The notes below the pieces were generated by a model. That model saw only the letters and a program-made list of their open reading frames with translations, made no database searches and was not told the origin of the DNA. This document shows positions 26,001 to 33,759 of a stretch of 64,000 nucleotides of DNA, piece after piece. Source of the stretch: JAGZHZ01 sp963929865. Lineage in GTDB: Bacteria > Bacillota > Clostridia > Lachnospirales > Lachnospiraceae. A program made the translations under genes and the position numbers. Positions within the stretch are counted from its first letter, which is position 1. Each line of letters begins with the position of its first letter. The DNA lies in assembly GCA_963929865.1 (NCBI GenBank), contig CAWVKK010000042.1, forward strand, positions 1-64,000, in the 5' to 3' direction.

Positions 26001-26103
26001 AATGGAGACATTCTACGGTGAAGATCAGGTGACGATCACAAAATGGGCAGAAGGACGCGAGTTAGTAAACCCGGTTTCTGTAGAAAAAAGTGACGTACAG
26101 TAA
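23050..26103 (+). CDS. Secreted circularly permuted GH3 beta-glycosidase
   Basis: Hydrolyses terminal beta-linked sugars, probably beta-glucosides or xylosides, outside the cell. After a Sec signal peptide (cut near SMAATTS) the GH3 C-terminal alpha/beta-sandwich domain comes first (residues about 40-330), followed by a fibronectin III-like domain. The catalytic (beta/alpha)8 domain comes last, with GPSLNIHRDPLCGRNFEYYS, the KHYAGNNQE motif and nucleophile Asp816 in MTDWNGG. This reversed order is known from some rumen and gut clostridial beta-glucosidases. There is no cell-wall sorting signal. It is flanked by a sugar-binding lipoprotein and a two-component system, which likely control or feed it. 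Confidence 0.92.
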   Translation: MKRRKAYAAIVLAGLMMTSTCMTSMAATTSNEITQREKDNAALAKTVAEEGMVLLENKDQALPVQEENIALFGNGAIRTIRGGTGSGDPFNGGLSGGGDALVDLSERYHINIYDAFVAAGYNVTTSDFLLDFAEGYDEEKVAAGSNPMATFAYPEMEVTEDLINQAKEGTDTAIYVISRNAGEGADRSQTTKSGQSMDGETFEVGDYELTELEKKNLELVGKSFDHVIVVLNVGGVMDTNFMNEIEGLDALLHMSQAGQEAGAALVDVVTGKTTPSGKLTTTWAKQYADYPASATFASNDGDSLTEVYTEGIYVGYRYFDTFGIEPAYEFGYGLSYTDFDTQVLSVEANEDQVSVKVSVTNTGDTYAGKEVVQVYYSAPDSEAAEKEYQELAAYAKTDLLQPGQSQELTISYSTKDMAYYNETEAAYILDAGNYVIRVGNSSRNTHVAAVLSLDETVKTEQLSNQLTVPEESQFEELSKEGATPYTYEGEADEIASAQTIALSKEAFGEPVNNASPYDDERVTTYTTDAAYTAKQDYEDVEVVETAADAKLIDVYNGDVSIEQFVAQMSVEELATLNCGSGWGVANEYSPIVGSNSDTIPGAAGETTVNYFDSYGIPSIVVADGPGGIRVKQEYEATDVNTGEAETYYQYCTAWPVSVLRGQTWNTDLLEEVGEAFAKELEEMGITIVLGPSLNIHRDPLCGRNFEYYSEDPLISGTMAAAETIGVQETPGVGACLKHYAGNNQETDRNTTNSVISERTLREIYLKGFEIAVKASQPMSIMTSYNLINGTPAADSYDLCTDLPRGEWGFDGLIMTDWNGGSSTPSISMHAGNDMIMPGGTDRALNIAGGVQDLAPAFDERGQVGETSTLMFGSVDVYSADWGEFTLDPNGTDEAVAELGADYTATVSEDGQILVNGEPIYKEYVAEAWGQPGEYQTPVTTEDATVSEDGKQIIYHGTYPEDNICIGDIQRCVMNNLRVIMNSIAMETFYGEDQVTITKWAEGRELVNPVSVEKSDVQ

Positions 26104-26136
26104 AAGACAACCCATAAAATCATAAAACAGAGTTAC

Positions 26137-26178
26137 ATTTGGGGCGCCCTCCGCAAGGAGAGCGCCCCAAATGGTTTT
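26137..26178 (+). terminator. Rho-independent terminator after GH3
   Basis: ATTTGGGGCGC (26137-26147) pairs perfectly with 26162-26172; the stem continues inside to a GCAA loop, followed by GGTTTTT. Confidence 0.88.
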
Positions 26179-26227
26179 TCCGAGGAGAGAGAAGATTGCG
26201 TGTGAAGCGCTTTCTTCCGGATTTTTT

Positions 26228-27001
26228 TCAGACCTGAGAAAACGAAGAGAATTTCTGGCGGAATTCCTTGGGAGAAAATCCCGTCTCTTCCTTCACGCAC
26301 TTCGCAAAATAGGAAAAATTCTGGTAGCCGCATTTTAACGCGACCGTCTGGATCTGCATTTCCGTGTACTGCAGAAGAAATCTTGCCTTTTCCATCCTCT
26401 TCTTCGAGACATAGTCAGGAAGACTCATGCCGACCTCGCGCTTAAAGCATTTGGCCAGGTAGTCCGGGTTGACAAAAAAGCGGGAGGCAAGCTCTTTCCT
26501 GGAATAGCTGCACTCCGGGTGCTGATCGATCATCTGTGTGATCTGACCGACCGCATTGAGGACAGAAGAAAGATCCTCCTTCCTGGAATAGGAGGCGGCA
26601 GGATCAGGCTGCTTCGCCTGCGGCTGCTGCTCTAAGGTAAAGCGGACTGCGCTCTCTAAAACCGTCTGAAGCTGCTCGGAGGATACCGGCTTTAGCAGAT
26701 AGTCGAAAACACGGTAGCGGATCCCCTCGGCGGCATACTGAAAGTCGGCATGGCACGTCAAAAGAATGGAAGTGATGGAGCGCTTCTCCTCCTTGATCCA
26801 CTTAAGCAGGTCAAATCCGGATCCGCCCGGCATTTCAATGTCGCAGATCAGAATCGATACGGAATGATTCTGCAGATACCCGATGGCGTCCGCGACATCG
26901 CAGCACGTATGAACCGAGTCAAAAGAAAGCGGAAGCTCCAGAATCTGAAGCCTGAGCGCTTCCAGGGTAAAAATTTCATCGTCAACTAATAAAAGATTCA
27001 C
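26228..27001 (-). CDS. AraC-type response regulator
   Basis: A 257-residue regulator with an N-terminal receiver domain (acidic pair Asp7/Asp8 in LVDDE, phospho-acceptor Asp in CDIEMPGGSGF, Lys in LLKP) and a C-terminal AraC/XylS DNA-binding domain with two helix-turn-helix units (GYQNFSYFAKCVKEETGFSP). This is the YesN layout, usual for control of carbohydrate genes in Firmicutes. Its start overlaps the kinase stop by four bases. Given the convergent GH3 gene and the nearby sugar-binding protein, these are its likely targets; no operator was identified. Confidence 0.92.
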   Translation of the reverse strand: MNLLLVDDEIFTLEALRLQILELPLSFDSVHTCCDVADAIGYLQNHSVSILICDIEMPGGSGFDLLKWIKEEKRSITSILLTCHADFQYAAEGIRYRVFDYLLKPVSSEQLQTVLESAVRFTLEQQPQAKQPDPAASYSRKEDLSSVLNAVGQITQMIDQHPECSYSRKELASRFFVNPDYLAKCFKREVGMSLPDYVSKKRMEKARFLLQYTEMQIQTVALKCGYQNFSYFAKCVKEETGFSPKEFRQKFSSFSQV

Positions 27002-28731
27002 GTAAAATCCCTCCTCTGAAAAGGAGACGGCAGATGGATCAGAACAACAGCGCCGCCCGTCTCGACATCATTAGAAAATTTCAAATATGCATGTCCTTTA
27101 TAAATATGGTATAGCCTTCGCTTTACATTTTCAATCCCGATATGGCGCTCACCCGAATCCGGCAGAATCAGCCCGGACAGATCCGACGGATCGGATCGGG
27201 CGTTTAGGCGCTCTAAGAGCGCAGGGTCAAATCCGGGGCCGTTGTCCTTGACCAAAATCTCAGCGGAGTCTTCCCCGCAGTGGACTACAATGGAGATGGC
27301 GAGCTCAGTTTTTCGGTTAAACCCATATTTAATGCTGTTTTCCACAAAGGTCTGAATCGTCAGAATCGGAATCTGCATCTCATCGAGATCTCCGTAGACC
27401 TGCAAGGAAAAATGAAACTGGGCGGAGAGACGCAGCTCCTGGATATGGAGATAATTTTTTGTGTGCTCCAGCTCTTCTCTGACGGGCGCCAGCTCGTCCG
27501 CAGCGTGGAAAACATAGCGGAAATAGTGGATTAAGCTGGTCGCCATCTCTGTGATCAGATCGTAATGCTTTGTCGCCACCATACTGCAGATCAGATTTAA
27601 AGAGTTCAAAAAGAAGTGCGGCTTGATCTGCATGGTGAGATACTGAATCTGAATGTTTGTCTTTTCCAGCTCCTCCTCATAGACACGGATTTTCAGATTC
27701 TGAATCTCCTGTATCATCTCGTTAAAGGCAAGCGTTACCTGCGAGAACTCATCCTTAGAAGGCGGCAGAGAGATCTGAGTGGAAAAATCCCCTTTCTTCA
27801 CAGCGAGAATTCCGTCTAAGAGCCTTTTAAGAGGCGGAAAAATCTGCCTTAAGAGAAACAGCATCGTCACAAAGATCAGCAGAAAGCAGACGATGTACAG
27901 CCAATAAAAAATAGAGCGGAACGGCATCGTCTTCTGCAGAAAATCTTTCTGCGGAATACAGAGCGTCAGGCGGAAATTTCCGGCGAAGGAGTCGGAGTGG
28001 CTGTACATGCAGTTCTCGGTGGAGAAATCCTGCTCCGTCAGCAGATACCATTCTGGCTCGGAGGCGTCCAGAGCGGACAAAAAGATCGCCGCGTTCTCAA
28101 AGAGACTCAGTCTGCTCAGCGGCTCGAGGAGCTGCGTGTCGGTAATCCAGGCTCCCATATACGTCTGACGATAATACAAGATTTCAATCAGAAAAATTTT
28201 TCCCTGGATGGAGACGGGATACCAGTAGGCAATCTGCGGGCGGGAGTCCCCGTCCGTCTCCTTCGCCTGATACTGTTCGATGTAATCCTGGAGCGCAAGT
28301 CTGTGCGTGTACGATTCTTTTTTCTGCGACTTCATGATCAGCGTGTCGGTATCAGGGGAATAGAAAAACAAGCCGCCGATATTTTTGTAGGTGGTCAGAA
28401 AATTTTGCATATCTGACATAAGGGAAAGCTGCGCGACATAGCTCTCCTGGGAATTTTCCCGGAAGATATAGCGGTCTGAGGCATGGCTGGAGATCGAAGT
28501 CAGGAGATAGGAGGAGACATGCTCCAGCTCGTAATCCATCCACTGCTGGTAGACGCTGAGCGTATCGTCTGTATTTTCAAGCGTCTGATCTGTCAGAGCC
28601 TTTGAGCTGTAGAGGTGAAAAAAGAGAAAGACAAAAAACGAAAAAAAGCAGATGACAGCGCAGATAAAAAGAAATTTTGCGCGGATCGTGGAAAAATAGC
28701 GCGGAAATCGGAAATGTGCTGTTTTAATCAT
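26998..28731 (-). CDS. LytS/YesM-type sensor histidine kinase
   Basis: A 577-residue membrane kinase. A first membrane helix (about 15-38) and a second (about 275-298) enclose an extracellular sensor region of about 240 residues. A HAMP linker follows, then the His_kinase domain with phospho-acceptor in QIKPHFFLNSL and a HATPase domain with N box NSIKYGFNRKT and G box DNGPGFD. It phosphorylates the response regulator encoded immediately downstream. The signal is probably a sugar or a loaded sugar-binding lipoprotein, by analogy with YesMN-type systems. Identification is firm, ligand unknown. Confidence 0.93.
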   Translation of the reverse strand: MIKTAHFRFPRYFSTIRAKFLFICAVICFFSFFVFLFFHLYSSKALTDQTLENTDDTLSVYQQWMDYELEHVSSYLLTSISSHASDRYIFRENSQESYVAQLSLMSDMQNFLTTYKNIGGLFFYSPDTDTLIMKSQKKESYTHRLALQDYIEQYQAKETDGDSRPQIAYWYPVSIQGKIFLIEILYYRQTYMGAWITDTQLLEPLSRLSLFENAAIFLSALDASEPEWYLLTEQDFSTENCMYSHSDSFAGNFRLTLCIPQKDFLQKTMPFRSIFYWLYIVCFLLIFVTMLFLLRQIFPPLKRLLDGILAVKKGDFSTQISLPPSKDEFSQVTLAFNEMIQEIQNLKIRVYEEELEKTNIQIQYLTMQIKPHFFLNSLNLICSMVATKHYDLITEMATSLIHYFRYVFHAADELAPVREELEHTKNYLHIQELRLSAQFHFSLQVYGDLDEMQIPILTIQTFVENSIKYGFNRKTELAISIVVHCGEDSAEILVKDNGPGFDPALLERLNARSDPSDLSGLILPDSGERHIGIENVKRRLYHIYKGHAYLKFSNDVETGGAVVLIHLPSPFQRRDFT

Positions 28732-28795
28732 AACAAGTCCCCCAAAATCAATCGGTTTTTATTTTATTGTAACACAGACAAAAAAATCTCACAAC

Positions 28796-28822
28796 AAAAA
28801 CAGGCAGCCCCAAAGGGCTGCC
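28796..28822 (-). terminator. Terminator after the ABC-F gene
   Basis: GGCAGCCC (28803-28810) pairs with GGGCTGCC (28815-28822) around a four-base loop. On the minus strand it is followed by TGTTTTTG. Confidence 0.75.
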
Positions 28823-28850
28823 CGTCCTATGAAATGCGGGGAAGAAACGA

Positions 28851-30494
28851 TCAGTTGTCTTCTTCCGCCACGCTGGCGTCCACGGTGTAAACCTGGCGCT
28901 TTCTTGCCATGACATCGCTGGCAAGGTATTCGTCGTATGTTGTGATCTTGTCAATCAAAGTTCCGTTTGGAAGAATCTCCATGATGCGGTTTGCCGTCGT
29001 CTCGACAATCTGATGATCGTGAGAAGAAAACAAGATGACGCCGGGGAACTTGATCATGCCGTTGTTCAGGGCGGTGATCGATTCCATATCGAGATGGTTT
29101 GTAGGCTCGTCGAAGACGAGGACATTGGCGCCCGAGATCATCATCTTGGAGAGAAGGCAGCGCACCTTTTCTCCACCGGACAATACCTTGACTTTCTTCA
29201 CGCCGTCGTCGCCGGCAAAAAGCATACGCCCGAGGAAGCCGCGCACGTACGTCATATCCTTAATCTCGGAGAACTGCGTCAGCCAGTCTACGATGGTCAG
29301 ATCGTTGTTGAACTCCTCAGTGCTGTCTTTTGGGAAATAGGCCTGAGTCGTCGTGATGCCCCACTTAAAGGTTCCGCTGTCCGGCTCCATCTCTCCCATC
29401 AGGATCTTAAAGAGCGTCGTCTTGGCGAGCTCATTTCCGCCCACAAACGCAACCTTGTCGTCGTGATTCAGCGTAAACGTCAGATCGTCGAGCACCTTGA
29501 CGCCGTCAATCGTCTTTGTCAGACCCTCCACGCAGAGCACTTCATTTCCGATCTCACGGTTGGGGCGGAAATCGATGTAGGGATATTTTCTGCTGGAAGG
29601 ACGAATCTCGTCGAGCTGGATTTTTTCAAGCGCGCGCTTTCTGGAGGTCGCCTGCTTCGACTTTGAGGCGTTGGCGCTGAAGCGGGAGATAAATTCCTGG
29701 AGCTCTTTGATCTTTTCTTCCTTCTTCTTGTTTGCCTCCTTCATCTGGCGGATCATCAGCTGGCTCGATTCATACCAGAAGTCATAGTTTCCGGCATAGA
29801 GCTGGATTTTTCCATAGTCGATATCCGCGATCTGCGTGCAGACCTTATTTAAAAAGTAACGGTCGTGGGACACCACAATGACCGTGTTGTCGAAATTGAT
29901 CAGGAATTCCTCGAGCCATTCGATGGCGTCTAAATCCAGGTGGTTTGTCGGCTCGTCGAGGAGCAGGATGTCAGGATTTCCGAACAGAGCCTGGGCGAGG
30001 AGAACCTTCACCTTCTCATTTCCGTTTAAGTCGCGCATCGTGGCATAGTGCAGGTCTGTCTCAATGCCGAGCCCGTTCAGCAAGGTGGCGGCGTCGGACT
30101 CCGCCTCCCATCCGTTCATCTCCGCAAACTCGCCTTCGAGCTCGCTGGCGCGGATGCCGTCTTCGTCGGAGAAGTCCTCCTTGGCATAGATGGCTTCTTT
30201 CTCCTTCATAATGTCATACAGGCGCTGATTTCCCATAATGACCGTATCCATTACCGAATAATTATCATATTTAAAATGATCCTGCTGCAGAAAAGAGAGG
30301 CGCTGACCGGGGGTGATGGAGATGTCTCCCTTCGTCGTATCGAGCTGACCGGACAAAATCTTTAAGAACGTAGATTTTCCCGCTCCGTTGGCGCCAATCA
30401 GTCCGTAGCAGTTTCCTTCTGTAAACTTGATATTTACATCTTCGAACAATGCTTTTTTTCCAATTCTCAGGGTCACATTATTTGCACTTATCAT
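28851..30494 (-). CDS. ABC-F family ATPase (YbiT-like)
   Basis: A soluble 547-residue protein with two ABC domains and no membrane part, typical of ABC-F translation factors that bind the ribosome E site. Domain 1 has Walker A GANGAGKST and Walker B DILLLDEPTNHLD; domain 2 has VLSGGEKVRCLL and VLVFDEPTNHLD. The second Walker A reads GGNELAKTT, with Ala in place of the last Gly, a variant common in this subfamily. The interdomain linker is long and charged (EEKIKELQEFISRFSANASK). The ribosome binding site is weakly placed and a tiny ATG-TGG-TTA-TAA sequence ends one base before the start codon. Whether it protects against antibiotics cannot be told. Confidence 0.9.
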   Translation of the reverse strand: MISANNVTLRIGKKALFEDVNIKFTEGNCYGLIGANGAGKSTFLKILSGQLDTTKGDISITPGQRLSFLQQDHFKYDNYSVMDTVIMGNQRLYDIMKEKEAIYAKEDFSDEDGIRASELEGEFAEMNGWEAESDAATLLNGLGIETDLHYATMRDLNGNEKVKVLLAQALFGNPDILLLDEPTNHLDLDAIEWLEEFLINFDNTVIVVSHDRYFLNKVCTQIADIDYGKIQLYAGNYDFWYESSQLMIRQMKEANKKKEEKIKELQEFISRFSANASKSKQATSRKRALEKIQLDEIRPSSRKYPYIDFRPNREIGNEVLCVEGLTKTIDGVKVLDDLTFTLNHDDKVAFVGGNELAKTTLFKILMGEMEPDSGTFKWGITTTQAYFPKDSTEEFNNDLTIVDWLTQFSEIKDMTYVRGFLGRMLFAGDDGVKKVKVLSGGEKVRCLLSKMMISGANVLVFDEPTNHLDMESITALNNGMIKFPGVILFSSHDHQIVETTANRIMEILPNGTLIDKITTYDEYLASDVMARKRQVYTVDASVAEEDN

Positions 30495-30550
30495 TTTATA
30501 ACCACATAATCCTTTCTCTATAATCCTGTAATGGTTGCAAATTCTCTTCT

Positions 30551-30578
30551 ATTGTACCCGAAATGCGGAAAAAAGCAA
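30551..30578 (-). promoter_or_regulatory. Promoter for the ABC-F gene
   Basis: On the minus strand: TTGCTT, 16-bp spacer, TACAAT, giving a leader of about 50 nt. Confidence 0.55.
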
Positions 30579-30590
30579 GTGGGAAATGGC

Positions 30591-30625
30591 TTTTCCTTTC
30601 AAAAGAAGGAAAAACATGGTATGAT
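30591..30625 (+). promoter_or_regulatory. Inverted repeat and extended -10 promoter before the ABC exporter genes
   Basis: TTTTCCTT (30591-30598) and AAGGAAAA (30606-30613) form a perfect 8-bp dyad just upstream of TGG-TATGAT (30617-30625). The dyad covers the -35 region and could be an operator; no regulator gene is adjacent. Confidence 0.4.
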
Positions 30626-30687
30626 AAAAGCGATTTTATTTTTTGGCTGAAGGGCGGAAAAATCAGATGGGGAAAGGGTGAGAGAAC

Positions 30688-31425
30688 GTGCAGAAAAATG
30701 CAGTTGTTGCGCAGCAGCTTTACTATTCGCGCTGTGGAAAGGTGCTGGTCAGAAGCGGAAACCTGGTTGTGCCGGAGCGGGAGATCTATGCTCTGGTGGG
30801 ACCGGACGGGTGCGGAAAGACGAGCCTGCTTCAGCTCGTAAGCGGAATGGAAAAGCCGCAGAGAGGAATCCTGGCGCTGTTTGGAAATGCAGAGCCTTCC
30901 GCACAGGAGTACCGGAGAGTCGGAGCAGTCTGGGAGCAGGGAGGATTTTACGCGGCGATGAGCGCAAAGGCGAATCTGAAAATGAAAGCGCTTGCGTTTG
31001 GAAATTACAAGAAAGATCTGGTGGAAGCGGCGCTGCGGATCACCGGTCTGGAAAAAATAGCGAGAAAGCGGGTCAGATCGTACAGCGGCGCGGAAAAGCT
31101 CAGGCTTGCCTTTGCGATGGCGATTATAGGAAGCCCGAAGCTGCTTGTGGTGGACGAGGCGTTCGACAGACTTTCCACAGAAGAGAGAGCCGCTTTCTTC
31201 AAGATGCTGAGAGGATTCCGGACAAAATACAAGATGACGGTTGTGATCGCGGCAAGATCGACAGACAGCGTCAAAGAGATCGCGACGTGGTATGGAATCA
31301 TGGAGAGAGGCAGCGTCATCTCACAGTTTCCGGCGGAAGAACTGCAAAGCTATGAGGAAGAGACAGAAAGACCGGCGCAGCCGCACAACCCGGAGAAAAC
31401 CGGAAAAGGAAGGAGAAAGGCATGA
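30688..31425 (+). CDS. ABC transporter ATP-binding protein with a degenerate signature
   Basis: A 245-residue ABC ATPase. Walker A GPDGCGKTS (near 39-47) and Walker B LLVVDEA are good, but the LSGGQ signature reads YSGAE, so ATP hydrolysis or dimer closure may be altered. It starts at GTG 30688 and overlaps the permease gene by four bases (ATGA), marking a two-component exporter. The substrate is unknown; the small permease suggests a bacitracin/lantibiotic immunity-like or regulatory ABC-2 type exporter. Confidence 0.82.
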   Translation: MQKNAVVAQQLYYSRCGKVLVRSGNLVVPEREIYALVGPDGCGKTSLLQLVSGMEKPQRGILALFGNAEPSAQEYRRVGAVWEQGGFYAAMSAKANLKMKALAFGNYKKDLVEAALRITGLEKIARKRVRSYSGAEKLRLAFAMAIIGSPKLLVVDEAFDRLSTEERAAFFKMLRGFRTKYKMTVVIAARSTDSVKEIATWYGIMERGSVISQFPAEELQSYEEETERPAQPHNPEKTGKGRRKA

Positions 31426-32144
31426 TTGATCTTTTAAAAGCGGACTGGTATCGCCTGAGGCGGTGGAACGTATGGTATCTGTGGATACTGGCGGTGATCG
31501 GCGCGGATCTGCTGTGTGAGGCAGTCAAAAGAATTATTTGGCACAGGCAGAGCAGTTTTCTGCAGATGATGATCTCAGGGACAGAACAAAAAATAGTGTT
31601 TGCCGCGGCGGGAAGTCTGGTGGCGCTCTATCTGTTTGAGGAAAGAGAAAGCGGATTTTTAAAACAGACGCAGCCGCTGTGTCCGAAATGGAAGCATATC
31701 GCCGAAAAGATGATATTCGCTGCGCTGACGGCGCTGTTTTTTGAGGCTCTCGTTTTCGCGGAACACCTTGCAAAAGCAGTCTATTTTAAGACGGCGTGGA
31801 CGGGGGTGGAACTGATTGAAGCAGAGGCGTTTTTTGTGGGAGGCGTCTTTTTATGCACGGCGTTTGGGACAGCGGCGCTGTGCCTGATGGAATGGCTCAA
31901 GAGCGTCTGGCCGTCCGTCATTGTGCTGTGCCTCTTTGTGTGGGGATGGCCGTTCCACCTTGCCTTTGAGAAAATGCTGAGCGTATTTGAGGCGGAGACG
32001 ATTCTCAGATACGGAATGTTTGAGACGTTTGCAGCGTTTAGCCAGAACATTGAGGAGGGAAGCTTTTTGCAGGTCATTTTCGTCTCATGCGTCTGGATAA
32101 TCGGATTTGGAGGCTTCGCGTTTTTGGGGAGACTGAGGCGGTAG
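31422..32144 (+). CDS. ABC-2-type membrane permease
   Basis: A 240-residue integral membrane protein with about six hydrophobic helices (around 18-34, 56-72, 97-115, 140-160, 165-182 and 215-235), partner of the ATPase encoded upstream. The N-terminal MIDLLKADWYRLRRWNVWYL start is typical of ABC-2 permeases of small exporters. No substrate clue. No convincing terminator for this operon is seen; the hairpin at 32191-32215 serves the opposite strand. Confidence 0.72.
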   Translation: MIDLLKADWYRLRRWNVWYLWILAVIGADLLCEAVKRIIWHRQSSFLQMMISGTEQKIVFAAAGSLVALYLFEERESGFLKQTQPLCPKWKHIAEKMIFAALTALFFEALVFAEHLAKAVYFKTAWTGVELIEAEAFFVGGVFLCTAFGTAALCLMEWLKSVWPSVIVLCLFVWGWPFHLAFEKMLSVFEAETILRYGMFETFAAFSQNIEEGSFLQVIFVSCVWIIGFGGFAFLGRLRR

Positions 32145-32180
32145 CGGCGGGAGGAGGTTTTTTATAAAGCCGCGCTTCTG

Positions 32181-32215
32181 AAAAAGAACAGGCGCAGAGG
32201 TCCGCCCTCTGCGCC
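32181..32215 (-). terminator. Terminator after the two-repeat lipoprotein gene
   Basis: GGCGCAGAGG (32191-32200) pairs with CCTCTGCGCC (32206-32215). On the minus strand it is followed by TGTTCTTTTT. Confidence 0.8.
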
Positions 32216-32258
32216 ATGTCTGATCTGCATGTCTTTTGAAAAGAATCTCAAAAAAATC

Positions 32259-33455
32259 TTAAAATACCCCGATGATTTCAATATTTTGGATACTTCCCTC
32301 TTCGACGGTGATGCTGATTCCTTTCGTCTCATCTTCCGTCCAGATCTGGTACAAGGTAGCAGTCCCTGAGGAGCCGACATAATAGTAGACGCCGTCCTCA
32401 AGAAGCTGACTGCCGTCGAGATCGTCCCACTGCGGAACAGCGGCGATCAAATCCTCCACAGAAGCGTCCATGGTAATGCCGCCCGGAAGGGAAAAGGCGA
32501 TTTCCTGCGCGCTGCTCTTATACAGAGTGATGTCTGAGATATAGCTGTCTGCGAGAGCCACAAGATTTTCGGAATCATTATTGACCTCTACAGAGAGACT
32601 GCTGTCCGGGTCGTCCGCTCTTTGCATACTTGTAAATTTGTGGTTCAGTCCGGCGACGGTCTCGCTCGTCCCGGAAAATTCCCATCCATTTTCTAAAAAG
32701 GCGGAGACAGGCGCCGGGAGCGTGTACACACTGCCTTCCAGTTCAAAACAGAAATCGCTCATCTGTTCGCTGAGGGTGTCAGGGGCAGAGTAAGCGTTCA
32801 GATAGTCAGGACGGGCAGAAACCTCTGTGGCGTCTTCCTCAGACATTTTATAGTAATTCATCTCAATGGAGGCGACGGTGCTGCCTTCCTCCATCTCTAC
32901 TGTCAGAGAGTCCGTGTTAGCGCCTTCAGAGAAGAAAGAAAAGCCGGAAGGCTGCTGGGTATCCGCAAGCTCGCTTCCAAATTCATAGGAAAGCCACGTA
33001 TCTCCGTCTTCCCCCGTCTCGCCGTAGGCCTGCACGACGTCTTCTCTTTTATCGCCCAGTGAAATGCCGCCTGCCGTCTCGAAAACGCTGGAGCCGATTT
33101 CATCGTCAACTTTGATTCCGGTTACCCGGCATTCGCCCGCTGTCATCGCATTTCCCGTAGCGTTGAGCAAATTCAGAAGGATCTGTGTCCCGTCTTCTCC
33201 CTCCTTTTCGAACCAGCAAGGCTGGATGGTCAGACCGGGGATGAGTTCGGAGGCATACTGAGGATCCTGAAAATTCCATCCATTTTCAACAAAAACGGAA
33301 AGATCGCACGGAAGCGTGTAGAGAACGCCGTCGAGCGTAAACTGATAAATGGTGTCGACTTCCTCTCTTGTCTGGGGCGCGCTCGCATAAGCGCATCCGG
33401 GCAGCGCCATAACGCCTGCAGCGACCCACGCCAGAAATTTTTTGATGTTTTTCAT
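32259..33455 (-). CDS. Two-repeat lipoprotein of unknown function
   Basis: A 398-residue protein with a signal peptide ending ALPGCAYA, so Cys21 can be lipidated. The mature part holds two copies of one domain: each starts with a YxLP strand and an ENGW motif (SVFVENGWNF near residue 55, SAFLENGWEF near 253) and ends with a glycine-rich turn followed by an acidic SI/QNIE strand. Acidic and Ser/Thr-rich overall. I do not recognise the family beyond a recurrent clostridial lipoprotein type. It has its own promoter, structured leader and terminator. Confidence 0.65.
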   Translation of the reverse strand: MKNIKKFLAWVAAGVMALPGCAYASAPQTREEVDTIYQFTLDGVLYTLPCDLSVFVENGWNFQDPQYASELIPGLTIQPCWFEKEGEDGTQILLNLLNATGNAMTAGECRVTGIKVDDEIGSSVFETAGGISLGDKREDVVQAYGETGEDGDTWLSYEFGSELADTQQPSGFSFFSEGANTDSLTVEMEEGSTVASIEMNYYKMSEEDATEVSARPDYLNAYSAPDTLSEQMSDFCFELEGSVYTLPAPVSAFLENGWEFSGTSETVAGLNHKFTSMQRADDPDSSLSVEVNNDSENLVALADSYISDITLYKSSAQEIAFSLPGGITMDASVEDLIAAVPQWDDLDGSQLLEDGVYYYVGSSGTATLYQIWTEDETKGISITVEEGSIQNIEIIGVF

Positions 33456-33490
33456 GATGATTTTCCTCCATAATTATTTCCACTATATTT

Positions 33491-33540
33491 AGGCGATACC
33501 GCCGCCGCGGGAAAAATTTTCCGGCTGCTTGGGCGGTACC
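33491..33540 (-). other. Structured 5' leader of the lipoprotein mRNA
   Basis: On the minus strand GGTACCGCC (33540-33532) can pair with GGCGGTATC, enclosing a second arm built on GCCGGAAAA and TTTTTCC. The stem begins only a few bases after the predicted transcription start near 33546, so it would cap the mRNA 5' end. Confidence 0.5.
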
Positions 33541-33552
33541 GGGAATGTCTTC

Positions 33553-33581
33553 ATAATATCACACTTGAATTGACCGTACAA
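33553..33581 (-). promoter_or_regulatory. Promoter for the two-repeat lipoprotein gene
   Basis: On the minus strand: TTGTAC, 17-bp spacer ending in TGA, TATTAT; an extended -10 promoter. Confidence 0.7.
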
Positions 33582-33602
33582 GTTCTTTGTGCAAACAAAA
33601 GC

Positions 33603-33631
33603 TTGTATCCTCTTTGTGAAAATGATATACT
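33603..33631 (+). promoter_or_regulatory. Promoter for the nucleoside hydrolase operon
   Basis: TTGTAT, 17-bp spacer ending in TGA, TATACT. It diverges from the lipoprotein promoter about 20 bp away. The 304-bp gap between the genes holds these promoters and their leaders; no preQ1 riboswitch was recognised in the 120-nt leader. Confidence 0.7.
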
Positions 33632-33759
33632 TTTTTCGCATTTATAAAATCGAAATTTTCCAGGCAGAATTTCGGACTGGTTCGTGAACTTCCCAGTATA
33701 AAAAACCAAGTATCTCAGACTGCCGCATGGCAGAAGAAAAAAGAAAAGGAGATTGGAGA

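Noticed and set aside
33632..33759. preQ1 riboswitch before the queuosine salvage genes
   Set aside because: I looked for an H-type pseudoknot with a C-rich loop and an A-rich tail and found no convincing match.
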